64,000 nt of DNA from the NCBI GenBank assembly GCA_017163975.1, contig JAFFSR010000309.1, positions 2,148,001 through 2,212,000 on the forward strand, given 5' to 3'. A program made the translations under genes and the position numbers. The notes under the pieces were generated by a model that saw only the letters and a list, made by a program, of their open reading frames with translations, made no database searches and had not been told where the DNA came from. This DNA comes from Anastatus disparis (taxonomy: Eukaryota > Arthropoda > Insecta > Hymenoptera > Eupelmidae). This document shows, piece by piece, positions 35,867 to 48,400 of the stretch; positions within the stretch are counted from its first letter, which is position 1, and the number at the start of each line of letters is the position of its first letter.

Positions 35867-35937
35867 ACGCGGAGCAAATTTCCTTGCTGATGACGTCAGA
35901 TGCATCTCATCAAAGTAGGTATTATTATCTTCCCAAC

Positions 35938-36357
35938 CTACTGTTCTAGACGTGGTAGAGTATTGCGTTGATTATTACTTTGTCTTAATAATCCATCTAA
36001 TTCACGTAATAAGTCTACATTTGTATCTGAGCTTTCTCGTTGAGTATTAACTAATTTATTATCAAGAACATATAATTGTTCATATTTTTGAGCTTTATTT
36101 TCATTAGGATGCAAAGCATAAACATTGTGATATATTTGACTACAAATTCTGATTACTTGTAGTCCCTCACATGTTAATTTGTCATAATTTGCAGCGTAAT
36201 TTGCATAAGACATTGCATTGTTGTATGATCTAATAGATTTACGTAAATGAATACTATTTTCTGCAGATCCCGTAGCTAATCTCTTTAATTCTTTTGAATA
36301 AATAGGATTATTCGGTAGTCCTACATTTGGTTTCTAACAACAAATAATAAATTCCTT
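35938..36357 (-). pseudogene. Helitron replicase-helicase N-terminal fragment, copy 2 (truncated)
   Basis: The minus strand encodes the same region as the C-terminal half of the 6838-7629 frame: NPIYSKELKRLATGSAENS, YANYAANYDKLTCEGLQVIR, NVYALHPNENKAQKYEQLYV and LLRELDGLLRQSNNQ, ending at the same PRLEQ stop. Upstream, a TAG replaces the His codon after ...FIICC, and homology ends at about 36357. The shared stop shows that truncation of the Helitron protein predates the spread of this repeat. Confidence 0.8.
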
Positions 36358-37107
36358 GATAGTGATACCGCTCAAGCCTTCCCAAAATCATACCCTTCTA
36401 GCTTGAACACGTCTTTGTTTTACATGAATAAACATACTAGTGAAATTTTTGCAAATTAACATATTTCGTTTAAAAGAAAACTAAAAAAGAATCATTTATG
36501 AGCAATTTGCAGGGATGCCGAGCTGCTCACGGTTTAACCATAGATATGATTATTAGAGAATTACTAGCAGTGCTGGATAAAGAAGCACATTATTGGTTTA
36601 TCACATTCAGGATAAAGCCTATAAACACCCTCTAGCCCATAATGAATTATTATTCCCTACTGCAGCAAAGCTTGCACTGATGTAGAGACTTTTAGATCAA
36701 CCCTTGCTTGCACGGTGGTAACATGGGTTACCACCAACTTAATTACAGATTCTTGCTATTTAAATAATTGTTAACCTATTTAAATCGAGTTTCTTGTATT
36801 TATTTGTTAATATATTAATAAGAGAACATAAAAATACAGTTTATTTGTCGTATTTGTTCATAATAATTGTCATATGAATGAATAAACATAAAATATTGCA
36901 ATTTGTTAAAAAGAATTCATTTTTGAAAAATTTATTCAACATAACGAACCGGAAATTTTTAATTAAGAGTTTTAGGATTCGCTAATTACGAATCTAATAG
37001 TAAATTCTCGTAATTCTCTGAAATAGATCTTATATGGCCAACACCAACGCATAAATCGTGGTTTTTTCAAAATTTTGCAGCCGTTATCTTAAATTTACCA
37101 ACTTTAA
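36358..37107. other. Unassigned sequence
   Basis: No gene recognised. Slightly less AT-rich at 36380-36750, with no clear repeat or domain. Confidence 0.5.
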
Positions 37108-37313
37108 CCCTTTCACTGGTGCCGCTTTTTTTACTTTACGTGCCAAAAATGGTAAGACAATAAAAATCAGCCACCCCCAAAACCCTTACACACTGAATTT
37201 GAAATGAATTGGTTGAAAAATGCAGCAGTTATTCAACTTGATCATATATGATACATCGCCAGTTGTGACACGACTTTTTTTTTATCATATATGATACATT
37301 GCCAGTGAAAAGG
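37108..37313. mobile_element. piggyBac-type MITE, second family, TTAA flanks
   Basis: A 206-bp element with ends CCCTTTCACTGG and, inverted, CCTTTTCACTGGC. It is flanked by TTAA at 37104-37107 and 37314-37317, and its right end carries a repeated ATCATATATGATACAT. The termini resemble but differ from the CCCTTTCAGTCA family at 20326. No ORF. Confidence 0.8.
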
Positions 37314-37794
37314 TTAACTATGAATTTCAAAATTCTGATTTCAGATTTGTAATCAGCGACCTCGAAAACCCCTGAGTAAGAACTTTCAAGTAAATTAACA
37401 GAAGAGAAAAATATGTGCTGTAAAGGGTTAAATAAGACAGCTCTTATTTCTACCTTTGATTTCGAAGATGACTAAGAGCGTCATGATTCAAAACCAGTAC
37501 GTGGTTATCAGCAAATACCCTGCTCCCTTTTCAACTAAAATTTCAGCAAATAACGTAGAAGTCTAAAAGGACAATAACTGAAGCCAACCAAAACCAGCAT
37601 TTGAAAATTAGGAAGTACGTTATTCTAATGAAGCTGAAAGAAATAATTAACATAGCCATGACAATCGAGTCCGTTTCTTTAATAATAAACTCTAAACGTT
37701 GGGCATAACCCACGGTAGAGCTCAACCAAATTTGAACCCTTATAAGTAGAGCCATGCTTCAGATTTGGAAAGCTGGGACTCTGACTACGTAAGT

Positions 37795-37880
37795 GTGCTC
37801 AGCCAATGAAGTGCTATGATTGTGGACAATCGAACATGCATAGGTAGCATTGTGCACGATGTGAGCAATAGGAAAACGGA
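37795..37880 (+). pseudogene. Possible zinc-knuckle remnant of a retroelement Gag
   Basis: Plus-strand translation near 37809 gives KCYDCGQSNMHR followed, after a stop, by HCARCEQ. The spacing recalls paired CCHC knuckles of retroelement Gag proteins. It is very short and broken, so the call is tentative. Confidence 0.35.
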
Positions 37881-37921
37881 CAAGGGAGGGAACATTAAGA
37901 GTCGCTGTTTCTTCTAGTGGA

Positions 37922-38236
37922 GTGCGTCAGACTCTACTGCTTCTGACAGAAACAGCAGATGGACCTACAGTTTTAAGTAATTATAAAGAAAAAACAGAGC
38001 AAAAATTACTCCGAACATCAAAAGTGGATAGCATTATAGCTGAAAGATCAATAGCATTTAATAACATAGCATATATTCAGAAAGATGAAAATCATTTAGC
38101 GGAAATCCTTGTAACTGATATCGATATTGCCATTCTTGGTGATATTAAGGCAATTAGGAATTGGTCAGGCGTCGTAAATAAAAACAAAACTCATTCAATA
38201 GTTGCAACTAAATACACATTTATTCGATCAACATAG
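37922..38236 (+). CDS. Unrecognised 104-codon open frame
   Basis: This is an open frame with no motif I recognise (contains NHLAEILVTDIDIAILGDIKA). It lies between the possible Gag knuckle and the minus-strand Bel/Pao relic. It could be a retroelement fragment or a chance frame. No function is proposed. Confidence 0.2.
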   Translation: MRQTLLLLTETADGPTVLSNYKEKTEQKLLRTSKVDSIIAERSIAFNNIAYIQKDENHLAEILVTDIDIAILGDIKAIRNWSGVVNKNKTHSIVATKYTFIRST

Positions 38237-38539
38237 TAACGAAAAAATGTCCAAACTTATTACATTAACAATACAACAAATCATGATCTTCAAAATATCG
38301 AAATAATAAGAAAATATTAGATTTATAAAGTAATTAATCTTAACAGACTTACTTCGTCCCCACTCTGCTAATCTGCGTCTTTGTATTGAGGCCCTCTGCC
38401 TTGCTTTCTTTCGTCACTCAGTACTTGCTTGACTGAGTGGAAGTGCCTGATATACCATCGCTATAGCTTGCAACAATTCTCCCGCCCTATGTGGAATGAT
38501 AACCAATACTACATAATTGCATGTGTTAGTCTGATGATT

Positions 38540-40900
38540 TTCGCAACTGGTCTCACAAGATTTCCTGTTACCGTTCTCAACCAGATATCTCAAATTCTGT
38601 TGTCTGATCTGTCAATGGTTACTTCTACGATGCCCCTAATCCACGTAGTGCGAGGAATAGTACAATCAATTACTAATACAATGTCTCCAACTGTAATCGG
38701 ATGAGTGTTCTATTGCCATTTACTTCTGGTGAACAACAGTGGCAAGTATTCTTTCAATCACCTGTTCTAAAATTGATTAGCCATACGCTGTGCAATGCGC
38801 CATCGCCTATTAGAACATATATTAAAGGCTGCGTAATGACCTGACAATACATGGTCAGTGGAGTATTCTAGTAAAAAGTGTAACGGTGAGAGTGCTTTAA
38901 GTGGTTGAGGATCGCTTGACACGTATGTTAATGGTCGAGATTTTATAGTGTGCACTACTTCTGTTAATAGAGTGACCAACGTTTCTTCCGTTGGGGCTCG
39001 TTCATTAAGCATCGTTTTAAAGCAGCCTTAATTGATCTTATCATGCGCTCCCAAGCTTCTCCTATATAAAGGGCGCCCAGTGGAATAAGCTTCCACTCCA
39101 TATTAACATTTGTCGCATAGTCATGCTGTTTATCTTGTTGGTGTTCCTTGATGATATGACGCAACTTATTGTTAGTCCTACGCTAGTTCGTACCATTATC
39201 TGACCACATCACCTTAGGTTAACCTCTACGATAAGCCATTCGTCATACCGCCATTATTATTGAATCGGTATCGAGGTTAGTCGCTAGTTTGATGTGAATT
39301 GCTCGAACAAACTATCTATATAGTTTCTGCTTCTGATGTGAGGTATTTCCAATCGTGCATCATTTTTACTAAGTGCTCCACTATGAATGATTTGAGCCTT
39401 TCTTGAATGTCTCGAAGACGTGAGAGGTCGTTTGTATACTTTCCATTTTTCTACTGTTCGCATTACTGTTGCCGTACTACGTAATAATCGTATTCATTTC
39501 GAAAATCGAGTTTTATCCGGTAAAAGTATGAGAGGATCGCATTGTTGGCTAGTAATTAAGATGACTCGCCTTTTTTTATTTTCAGTACTTCTATTCTTTT
39601 CGGCCGTTGTACCTTTAACGGTTCGGGTCACTTGCTCTCATTAAGTGCGAGAAATGCTGGACCCTTCATCCATCTATCCTTATTTTCCTCTTCAGGAGAA
39701 ATAAGGCATGTTGCATCATCGGCTGGATTAAGTTTTGCTGGAACCCACCTCCATTCATTTTATTGTGTATCTTCACTGATCCCTCTCAGTCGGTTGGCCA
39801 CAGACGTATTATAAGACCGAGGATCTGCTGTTATCCAGCAAAGCACTGTGCGCGATTCTGACTAGAAATATCTCTGGTCTATTTTGTACGAATGATCTTC
39901 CTCAATCGTTTTGACCAATCTCAATGCTAATAAGGTAGTCTGTAGTTCTATTCTCTAAATAGATATGGGTTTTAGTGATGCGACCCCCCTTTGAATGCAA
40001 TCATTGAGACTGAGTATGTACTATCTTTGTTTTGAATCCACCAATAACCTATGGTCACGTACACATGTTTTCAGCGTCACAAAACAAACAAAGCTCTACA
40101 CGTTGCATGGTTGTCCTCTTTGCGGCGTAATATCGCGGTATATTTAGCTGGCCTATCGCTGAGAATTTCTTCATCCATTTTTTCCAAGTGCTTGAATTTT
40201 TCTCCGTGATAGGTATGTCCCATGATATCCTACTTCGTCAAACGTTTTGGAGCATAAATTTTCTTTTGATGATATATGGGGTGGCAAATTCTAACGGGTC
40301 GAAGATAGATATTGCTACTTTTAATACTTTTCGTTTAGTAGGTGCTTTGGCGATATTTATTACTCCTGTTTTTATTTTCTCCATATTTACATTGAATTAA
40401 AATGTATCCCTTGACGTGTTCCAACACAATCCCAATGTTTTCCCATATTGATTATTGCTATTAATCGTTTTTAATTCTACCTTACTGTCATCATTGTTTC
40501 CATGAGCTTTGGTTCATTACTCGATCACTTATGGACCTTGAAACTTCCTCAACGGTTCACTATAATGACTTGCGCTGTTGTTAAAATAGCTTCCTCTATG
40601 GTATCAAAACTGTCCAAGTAGTCATCCATGTATGTGTTTCTTTTTATTGCCCATGCGCCTTTTGAGTATTCTGGTGGTGCTTCGTCTACATTTTGGTTTC
40701 TGAAGAGCAGTGCAACTATCATATCGCAGTGACCTTAACCTATGAGCAATGCTGGTATTGCGTTGTAATATGGTTCTACGTTAACATCCTTTCAATACGC
40801 AATCATGCTAATCGAATCCTGGGTGCGTGTTCGCTCCAGGAGCTGTAGGTTTGTTATTAATAGTAAACCTGTGAGTTTATAGAGAGTCATCGCGCTTCCT
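38540..40900 (-). pseudogene. Bel/Pao retrotransposon Pol (RT, RNase H, integrase), degenerate
   Basis: Read on the minus strand, from high to low coordinates. RT: YMDDYLDSFDTIEEA (near 40610), the Y-x-D-D box in the Bel/Pao form, after NVEPYYNAIPALLIG and CDMIVALLFRNQ. RNase H and connector: TVLCWITADPRS-type and RWVPAKLNPADDATC blocks (about 39690-39870, frameshifted). Integrase: AIHIKLATNLDTDS, VMWSDNGTN (second catalytic Asp), PLGALYIGEAWERMIRSIKA (catalytic Glu in GEAWE), LLTEVVHTIKSRPLTYVS, then the C-terminal GDIVLVIDCTIPRTTWIRG. Numerous stops and frameshifts break it and parts of RT are missing. Confidence 0.85.
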
Positions 40901-41131
40901 ACAATATTACAGCTTATTTCGCGTGCAATGTATATATATTCCATTATCGTCATTGAAACTTGTTAATGTCACCTTCCTAACGCTTTCCTTGGCTCTGATT
41001 GTATTTGCGACCCCATCATCGATTAATGATACCGTAGATCCTTCGCCCAACAAAGCGTATACTTTGAATTCTGCTAATGGGCCTCTGATGACTGCAGGTC
41101 TTATTTTTAAAAGGATACGTGCCAGTGGTGG

Positions 41132-41449
41132 TCATATTTTCTTTTCCTTATCATTCAACAGTGACTTGTTAAGTGATTCCTGTAGTTTGCTTGAGCCATT
41201 ATCTCCACGCCTGTTATCATGGCTTCTTTTGTTTTCATGTAAAATTGGATGATGAGGTCTGTGACAGTTTGTTATTCCACAAATTGAGGCTTTACATTTG
41301 CTGATAAAATTTGTATTTGATAAGCATAAGAAACATACTTTGTTTGTCATAGCCCATGACCAGCGGTCAGATACAGCTAGTCTCAAGAACTCGAAACATG
41401 CAGTAACAGTGTGTTTATCTTTCTTGCAGTATTGAAATTTATTTTGCAT
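41132..41449 (-). pseudogene. Bel/Pao Gag zinc-knuckle region
   Basis: A 105-codon minus frame carries the Cys/His cluster found at the C-terminal end of Bel/Pao Gag: YCKKDKHTVTACFEF, RWSWAMTNKVCFLCLS and SKCKASICGITNCHRPHHP, followed by ILHENK. It lies directly upstream (in transcription sense) of the Pol relic. The larger N-terminal capsid part expected above 41450 is not detectable. Confidence 0.8.
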
Positions 41450-42060
41450 TCATTTTTTGTTTAAAGGGTCAGTTATTACTGTGCGATGTGAGAATTTAGT
41501 TATACTTGAAATTTCAATAAACAAATTATTAAATAAGTTAATATAACTTTGCCCGTCCCCACATGCAAAGTTCGGCCTGTCGAAAAGAAAGAATCTTTAA
41601 TTTATTGAGAGCGCCAGACAGGCCTCTGGCTTACTCGTCGGCAGCATGAATCTCGGGCTGTCTTGGCTGGGAGGTGGGCGACCTCTGGTGTTAAATTTTA
41701 TTAAGTTGAAGTTGGGAGAGGTATTACACACAAACAAAAAAGGAATTTTTCTAGGTCAAATTGTAACACTTTAATTCTTAATTTGAATTTTATTATTTAA
41801 AACAAAAGAAAATATCAATTTGCTATGAAACTCTCTATTGCTTTAATCTATAACTTTATTTAATTAACTCGCGCACACTCATGTCCCATACATCCCGGTC
41901 ACTATAAAATTAATTTATTTTATTTTACGCTTTTATTAAAATAACAATCAAATATTCTAATCGTAGCAATAATAAGAAAAAATGAATTTCACGGTCTGGT
42001 CGACGTAAGCGACCTCGCTCTTCCTTCTTTCAACAATATGGCTACCAAGAGCCCGCGCAC

Positions 42061-42101
<41 letters not shown>

Positions 42102-42800
42102 TAGTCTCACGTGTCTACCAATTTGTTTAATTACCGGTCAATAATAAGAAAAAAAAATTTAATAATTATTTAAACTTTCATGTAAAATACCAATTTAATT
42201 TTTAATTTAATTGCACGGTTGACGAAACCGTTAGACACGTGGTTAGATTTTCACTCCCGCACTCTCGAAAATTTGATATAGCTAAGAAAACAATTTTTAA
42301 ATTTTATTTACTATTTCTTACGGTTTATAAATTACTTTCAGTTTAGGTTAATTTTTAACGCAGAATAGACAAGAAATTTTGATTTACAAAATGGCTGCTA
42401 AGGCCCGCGTCATGAACTGTATTACATCATACACACCACGATGTCCACCGATCTCAATTTTTATTATTCCGGTCAATCAAGAGAATTTATTATTATAGTT
42501 GATTTAATATAATTAAATTAACGAGAAATTTACCGGTCAACGAAATCGTTGCACACGTAGTCTAAATTTAATTTCGCTTTATCAAACTACAAATTAATCT
42601 TACAATCAAAATTTTTTTCACACTTTTAATTACGCCTCGTTACTACTAAATTTCTAATTTTGCACTAATTCACGTTGTCACAATCACTCTGAATTTAAAT
42701 TTTTACGCCTGCACTGAATTTACACCTAGTCGGCGAGAGCCGCTAGTTTACAAAAGAAATATTTTTCGATTCGGACTACAGTCCACTCACCATTATAAAA
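41450..42800 (-). repeat. LTR- or UTR-like region with ~300-bp degenerate repeats
   Basis: Modules with CCGGTCA, an AT-rich stretch, then GGTCGACGAAA.CGTT and ACACGTGGTC recur around 41897-42010, 42134-42250 and 42470-42560. Two carry CAAAATGGCTGCTAAGGCCC-like sequence. On the minus strand GCGCTCTCAATAAATTAAAG near 41590-41615 looks like an LTR polyadenylation region. I infer untranslated or LTR sequence of the neighbouring Bel/Pao element, but no paired LTR was found. A (CT)n(CA)n tract lies at 42065-42102. Confidence 0.45.
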
Positions 42801-43875
42801 GTCGTTGACGAAGGGAAGCTGATCGACGATATCGGCAATGGCGGTTAGACTGGCTCGCCTTTTCTCTTTCTCTCTCTCTCTCTCTGTGTCTGGTCAGCTA
42901 GTCGACGCCGGCTGCAAGGAACCGCAAAGGAATCAGGTCGATGAAATCTCCCTCTGGAAATCTCTATCGTCACAGTCGACTCTGCTATTCTCTCAGCACG
43001 CTCCAGGTCTCTGTACAGCTCCAAGACAACGCACGAAAAATCTCCAGACTGGAATATCCTTCAAGTGACTAAAAAGAGAGCTCCGACACGGCACGAGGAC
43101 AGCAACCGAGTGACTTGCACGATGGCCACTTCCTTCGTCTAAAGTCATCTTCCTTCTTCTTGACTATCTTCTCTCTTCTTCTATGTTCTTCTTATCCAAT
43201 CCATAATTTCTTGTCTAATTTCTTATTTTTTTCATTGGTTGATCTCGTTTCCGGTCTTCGAACGCCAGTCTTTAACATGCGCGCCACCTTTAATAAGAGA
43301 GATTCAAGTCTCTTTGTATACTTTTACTTCGCTTCCTCTTTTATCTCTTTCGTATATATAGATTTTGAGAGAGAGAGAGAGTACATTCATGTAAAGGCGA
43401 TCCGTATATATAGATATACTATATATAGATATGTATGTCTACCGCGTGCCTCTTTAAGCAAAGAGAAAGAACTGGTGACATCCCCTCTCTACGTTCTTCT
43501 CATCCCTCTCTATTATCTCTTGTCTCTTTCTTTGTGCTGTGCGCGAGAAGACAGCGCGCCATCATTTCTAATTTATTCTTCTAGCATGCTGATCTTCCTA
43601 TCTCTTTTCTTCTTCTTGTCTCTTGAGTCTCCCTCTCTTTCTACATCTTCACTTGACCTACGGTCTACGTTAGCAGTACTGGAGCTCACACACACGGTCT
43701 GCGAATGTGTGTGTAATGACTGTCGCGTGCCTCTGCTAGCGTTGTGCCCCTTGTGTACCGGTAAATTTAAACAAACAAAAAAAAATCTCTTTATTAATAA
43801 ATTTATTTATTTTATTAAAGATGCGCCCGGGTCAGTGAGTGCACCGCTAGTGTGCCTGAGTATGCTTGCGTAGTA
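42801..43875. other. Pyrimidine-rich, less AT-rich stretch with spurious long frame
   Basis: The plus strand is rich in CTCTCT and TTCTTCTT; a 252-codon plus frame (43115-43873) encodes mainly Ser/Leu/Phe and crosses (TA) and (GA) simple repeats, with no domain. It may be retroelement leader or promoter DNA read from the minus strand (purine-rich GAGA). No gene is called. Confidence 0.4.
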
Positions 43876-44330
43876 TAAAAAAAATTTTAATTGGTACAAA
43901 AAAAAATTTTATTGGGACGAACCACGTCACAACTGTTTTCTTAGTTCTGGTGCACATTACGCCGGGACGTCTAGTAAACACTTTTTTGGTACGTTTTTCT
44001 GCCAGGCTATTTCTGCTAGCCGGAATTCGTGAATGCCTTCCTAAAGCTCTTAAGACCTTCCAGAAGGTTATGGACAATCTAATTAGGCTTGTTAGAAATC
44101 TTACATTTTTTCTTACTTAAATGACGTCATTATTGGAACTACCACCTATGGTGAGCACCTACAATAGTTTAACAAAGTATTAATAGTGCTTGAATCCTGA
44201 AGCTAACCTTCAAATCGATCGAGAATGGTCAGAGATTCGCTGCTCAGAAGTGAGATACCTGGGATACCTAGTCAATGAATATGGCTCGATATGGCTAGAA
44301 AACTGATAAAGAGAAAATATACTGACCAGC

Positions 44331-44558
44331 AGACCATCTGAGATTTGGGTCACAGATCTTGATGAAATTTTGGCAGGTGATTTTGGATGCAAAAATATGA
44401 AAAAAACTAGATTTGTACACTGTTACTAGATTTTCAAATGGTTATAGTCATTTAACATTGAGCGTTAGAGTCTAAGACTTTGACTTTCTTATATTTTTGC
44501 ATCCAAAATCATCTCACCAAATTTCATCAAGATCTCTGATCGGAATCTCAGATGGTCT
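44331..44558. mobile_element. ~228-bp foldback element
   Basis: AGACCATCTGAGATT at the left is mirrored by AATCTCAGATGGTCT at the right, and the arms continue through TTTTGGATGCAAAAATA. The central sequence shares TTACTAGATTTTCAAA and GCGTTAG words with the 664-bp foldback at 34765, so the two are likely relatives. No clear target duplication. Confidence 0.7.
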
Positions 44559-44639
44559 CCTTATGAGAAAAAAAATTCATTGAATCAACTAAAATATTAT
44601 TAATTTATCAGACAGAATCCTTTTGATCTAACAGAATCT

Positions 44640-45100
44640 GTGCAGTTAATTAGTCCAAATACGATAATGCTGCCAATTTTACAACATGGCTATTGATATA
44701 ATTGAATAAAAGTTAAAATAAAAAACATAATTCAAAATAAATGCATGACTTCCATTTGAACAAAATTTTATGAATCAAAGCAATAAAATGTGCATGTTTA
44801 AATTAACAGATAAATTATTTTAATACAAATGTTTCAATTCAATCATATCAACAGCATGGCTATAGATATAACTGAGTAACAGCTAAAAAAAATAATTTAA
44901 AATAAAAGTTTGACTTACATTTTAACAAAATTTCATAAATTGAATCAATAAAATGTTCATGTTCAAATTAACTAATGAATTATTTCAACACAAATGTTTC
45001 AATTCAATAATATCAACAGCACGGATGTTGACATAATTGAATTGAGTTAAATAACAGTTAAAATAAAAACGTAATTCAAAATGAAATATTTTTTATTTAG
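44640..45100. repeat. ~167-bp tandem repeat, about 2.6 copies
   Basis: ATGGCTATTGATATAA (44683), ATGGCTATAGATATAAC (44852) and ACGGATGTTGACATAA (45018) mark successive units. The units also share AAATGTTTCAATTCAAT and CAATAAAATGTKCATGTT. Confidence 0.8.
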
Positions 45101-45401
45101 GCCTTTGATAAATTTATTTTATAAAGATTCTTATGTTATTCTATAAGTAATTTGGAATCTCCCGCTTTTCAAAACAGATACATTTCGATAATATAATAAT
45201 ACATGGTACATTTCTTGTAACCCACAGGTGGTAAAATTGCACGTTAGTTAGTATATAAAAAAAAATTAATTTATCTGCTGTATGTATGAATGCGATGCGA
45301 TACATTTCGATTGTTAGCAAGCGATTTTAGAATATTATAAATATCAATAGTAGTGTAAAATATCGATAAAAAAGTTATAAAAATTTCACTTAAGGAATGA
45401 T
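45101..45401. other. AT-rich flank, no gene seen
   Basis: No feature recognised between the 167-bp repeats and the transposon end. Confidence 0.5.
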
Positions 45402-45405
45402 TATA

Positions 45406-48400
45406 GACCGATTCCATCTCAAATCATGCAGACCGACTGCACCTATCTCTCCGAACTGCTTAAAAATTTTTTATATTATTCTACTTTAAAAATAAGCGTA
45501 TACGTATTTTTTTATTTTTCAATATCATCAAAAATGCAGTTTTTATGCACTTTTTAAAAATGACTTATAAATTTTCAATTCTCAAAAATCGAAAATTTTT
45601 TTTTTTTTATAATCGTTTTTATCCCTGTAGTGATCTTTATGAATAAATTTAGGCTCGTTCAATGCTACAGAGGATGCTCTTTTAATTCCACCGTCTTTTA
45701 TTTTTTTTAACAAAAAAACGGAAGTGCAATTGCACTTTTTGTAAAAAATGAAAAATGCATTTTTCTCAAAAAAGCCATTTTTTTGTCTCAAATTTTTTTT
45801 ATGGATAGGTAGCCTTAAGACCTATATTTTCATCGGTGAGGAATTTGGAATATTTTGGTTTAGTAAGAGATATAAAAAAAATTGAGAAAAAAATTTTCAT
45901 ATTTACATAACAGATGTATATATACGTAGATATCTAGATATACCACTAGGTGGCTAAATATCGCATAGATAATTTAAGTGCCTTAGGTTTACTCAAGAAA
46001 GCAGCTATTCACGGTAGTTATCTTACATCTTCTATACCGTTTAATTTCTAGATATTGAGACTCATTTTGAAATATGTCTGAAACTTATTCCGAGAAGAGA
46101 CGGAAGTGTCCAAATTTTTTTGGATCACACAAAAAAATTGTTTATAATACCGCTACCGAATTTAGAATGTTGGAAAATTTAGCAGAACATCTGCAGCAAC
46201 ATTTGCCTGACAAGGCGGTACATAGTTCTGATTATGTATGTTTCAACTGTTATAAACGCATCAAGAAAATTGAATCAACGAAAATCATTGATGCGATCGA
46301 TTCAGATAATGATGCTTACTTGGTCCATACTGAAGACCACGATTTTCGTGCAAGCACTCCACAGCGGATTGAGTATTTGAATGAGACTTTAATTTCAAGT
46401 TCCTTCGGTAATGTTTCACCGCTGAAAAGGAAGAGAGCTGTTGATGACTCTTCTTTAGAAACATACGTCACGAGGAAGAAATCAGAATTAATTTCTTCAT
46501 TTTCCTCTGCAACTAGCTGCAAATTATCGGAAGCATACAATGTTTCAATTGATGCATCCAATGATGGTTTTTCTCAATGCCTCTGCGATGAATGGTTTAA
46601 CAATTTGGGAGTAGCGCTTAAAATTTGTGGCAGTATCAATGAAAAAATTAAAATTCTTACGCTGATTCCTTTGTCGGTATCAAAATCTAAAATTTTATCT
46701 ATCTTTCCCGAAGTGACTGTTTACATGATTGATAAAGCACGAATGCTTGTAAAAACTAAGGGAATATATTCTCAACCTGATGTATACACTGGTCATCCCT
46801 TAGACAAAAAGTCTACGAAAATCGCAGTGGAATATTTTCTGAATGACGATTTCAACTGTACACGTCAAAGTCCCAATAAATCTGACGTTGTGACCGTTAA
46901 AGAAAATGGAAAAAAAGAAAAAAAAGTAAAACGTTTTCTAACGCGCAGTTTAAAAGAGATATATAAATTATTCAAACGAGAACATCAAGAAATAAAAATG
47001 GGCATAACAAAGTTTTATACCTTAAGACCAAAGTTTGTTATGTTGGATCCTATTAAAGAAGTCTGTCTCTGCATTTACTGTGCAAATTTTGATTTATATG
47101 TGAACTGTATTAACAATTTCATCGGAGGAAAGTATTCAGATCTGAATAATCTTCACTCCATGCTTTTGTCAGCAATTGTTTGTACAAATGCATCAGAGCA
47201 GTGCTATTTCCAAGATTGTTCTATATGCCCGGGTTCTCGTGGTATTAATTTAAATTTGTTTGGATTGGAAACCATAAATGAACATGATGAGATCGTTTTT
47301 GCTTTGTGGGAAGATGGGCAACTCGTAAAAAAAACATTAATAATGTCCAATTTTATAAATAATCTTGCTATTCGGACGGTGAAAACAAGCGTCCACATGT
47401 ATATTAGAAACATACAACGAAAAGCCTTAAAAGAGGAAAAAGAGATGGCCAGAACTAATTTTAAACATCTTGTACTGCATGGTGATTTTGCTGAAAATTG
47501 GGCGATGATTCTCAGTAGTCCTGTTCAAGGCAATCACTAGGTCAATCAACAGATTTCTATTTTTACAGCTGTTTGTTATCAAGGAACAGTAACAAAAAGT
47601 TTTGCTGTCATCAGTGATGATACAAAACATGATTCCGCTCATGCCTTGTTGGCGATGCAAAAAATCATTGATTTGATGAAAAATGATTCAACTGATTCAA
47701 TAGAACAAATATCGATTATAACAGATGGAGCCGCAAGTCATTTCAAAAATCGATTTCAATTACATGAAATGAAAAAAGCTTCTAACAATCAAAAATAGTT
47801 GTTTTCAGCTACGGGGCATGGGAAAGGTGCGGTTGATGGCGTCGGTGGATTAGTAAAACACTATGCAACCAGACATAATCTTCAAAATTGTCATGTTGAA
47901 TTAATACAAGATGCAAATGCTTTTGTAAAAAAAGTTCAACCTAACACTGACGCTATTAAATTAATCCTACTGCCAAAAGAAGATATTGAAGTTTTTAGGC
48001 AAAGCAAAATAAAAGAGTGGCTTAAGACCCCTAAATTGGCCGGCATTCAAAAAACCCACGTATGGAAAGTAAAAGTAGGGACAAAGAAAAAATTGTATAT
48101 GGCTCGAACTGTTGCTCATCCTTTCACAAAATTATTAAATAAAGAGAAAAAAAAGAAAAGAAAAATTACGTCAAAGAAGAATGTGCGCAATAAGAAAAAG
48201 TCCAAAACTCATAAGAAAGGAAAAAAAATAGAACTTTTTTTTTTACATAATTTCTTATACTTAACGCAAAATTTATGCAATATATATATATGTACAGCAC
48301 AACACCTATGAGTTGCATAAAAGCTATGTACGTACGAATATATATATATATATCTGAAATGCGCTTACTCCTGGAATATTTGTTGTATCTATGACGTATT

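Noticed and set aside
36358..37100. Possible host gene exon in a less AT-rich patch
   Set aside because: No open frame of useful length, splice pattern or recognisable domain.
43115..43873. 252-codon plus frame
   Set aside because: Low-complexity Ser/Leu/Phe translation of pyrimidine-rich and simple-repeat DNA; no domain or conserved relative in the window.
46316..47660. Minus-strand frames opposite the transposase
   Set aside because: Antisense shadows of the transposase gene.
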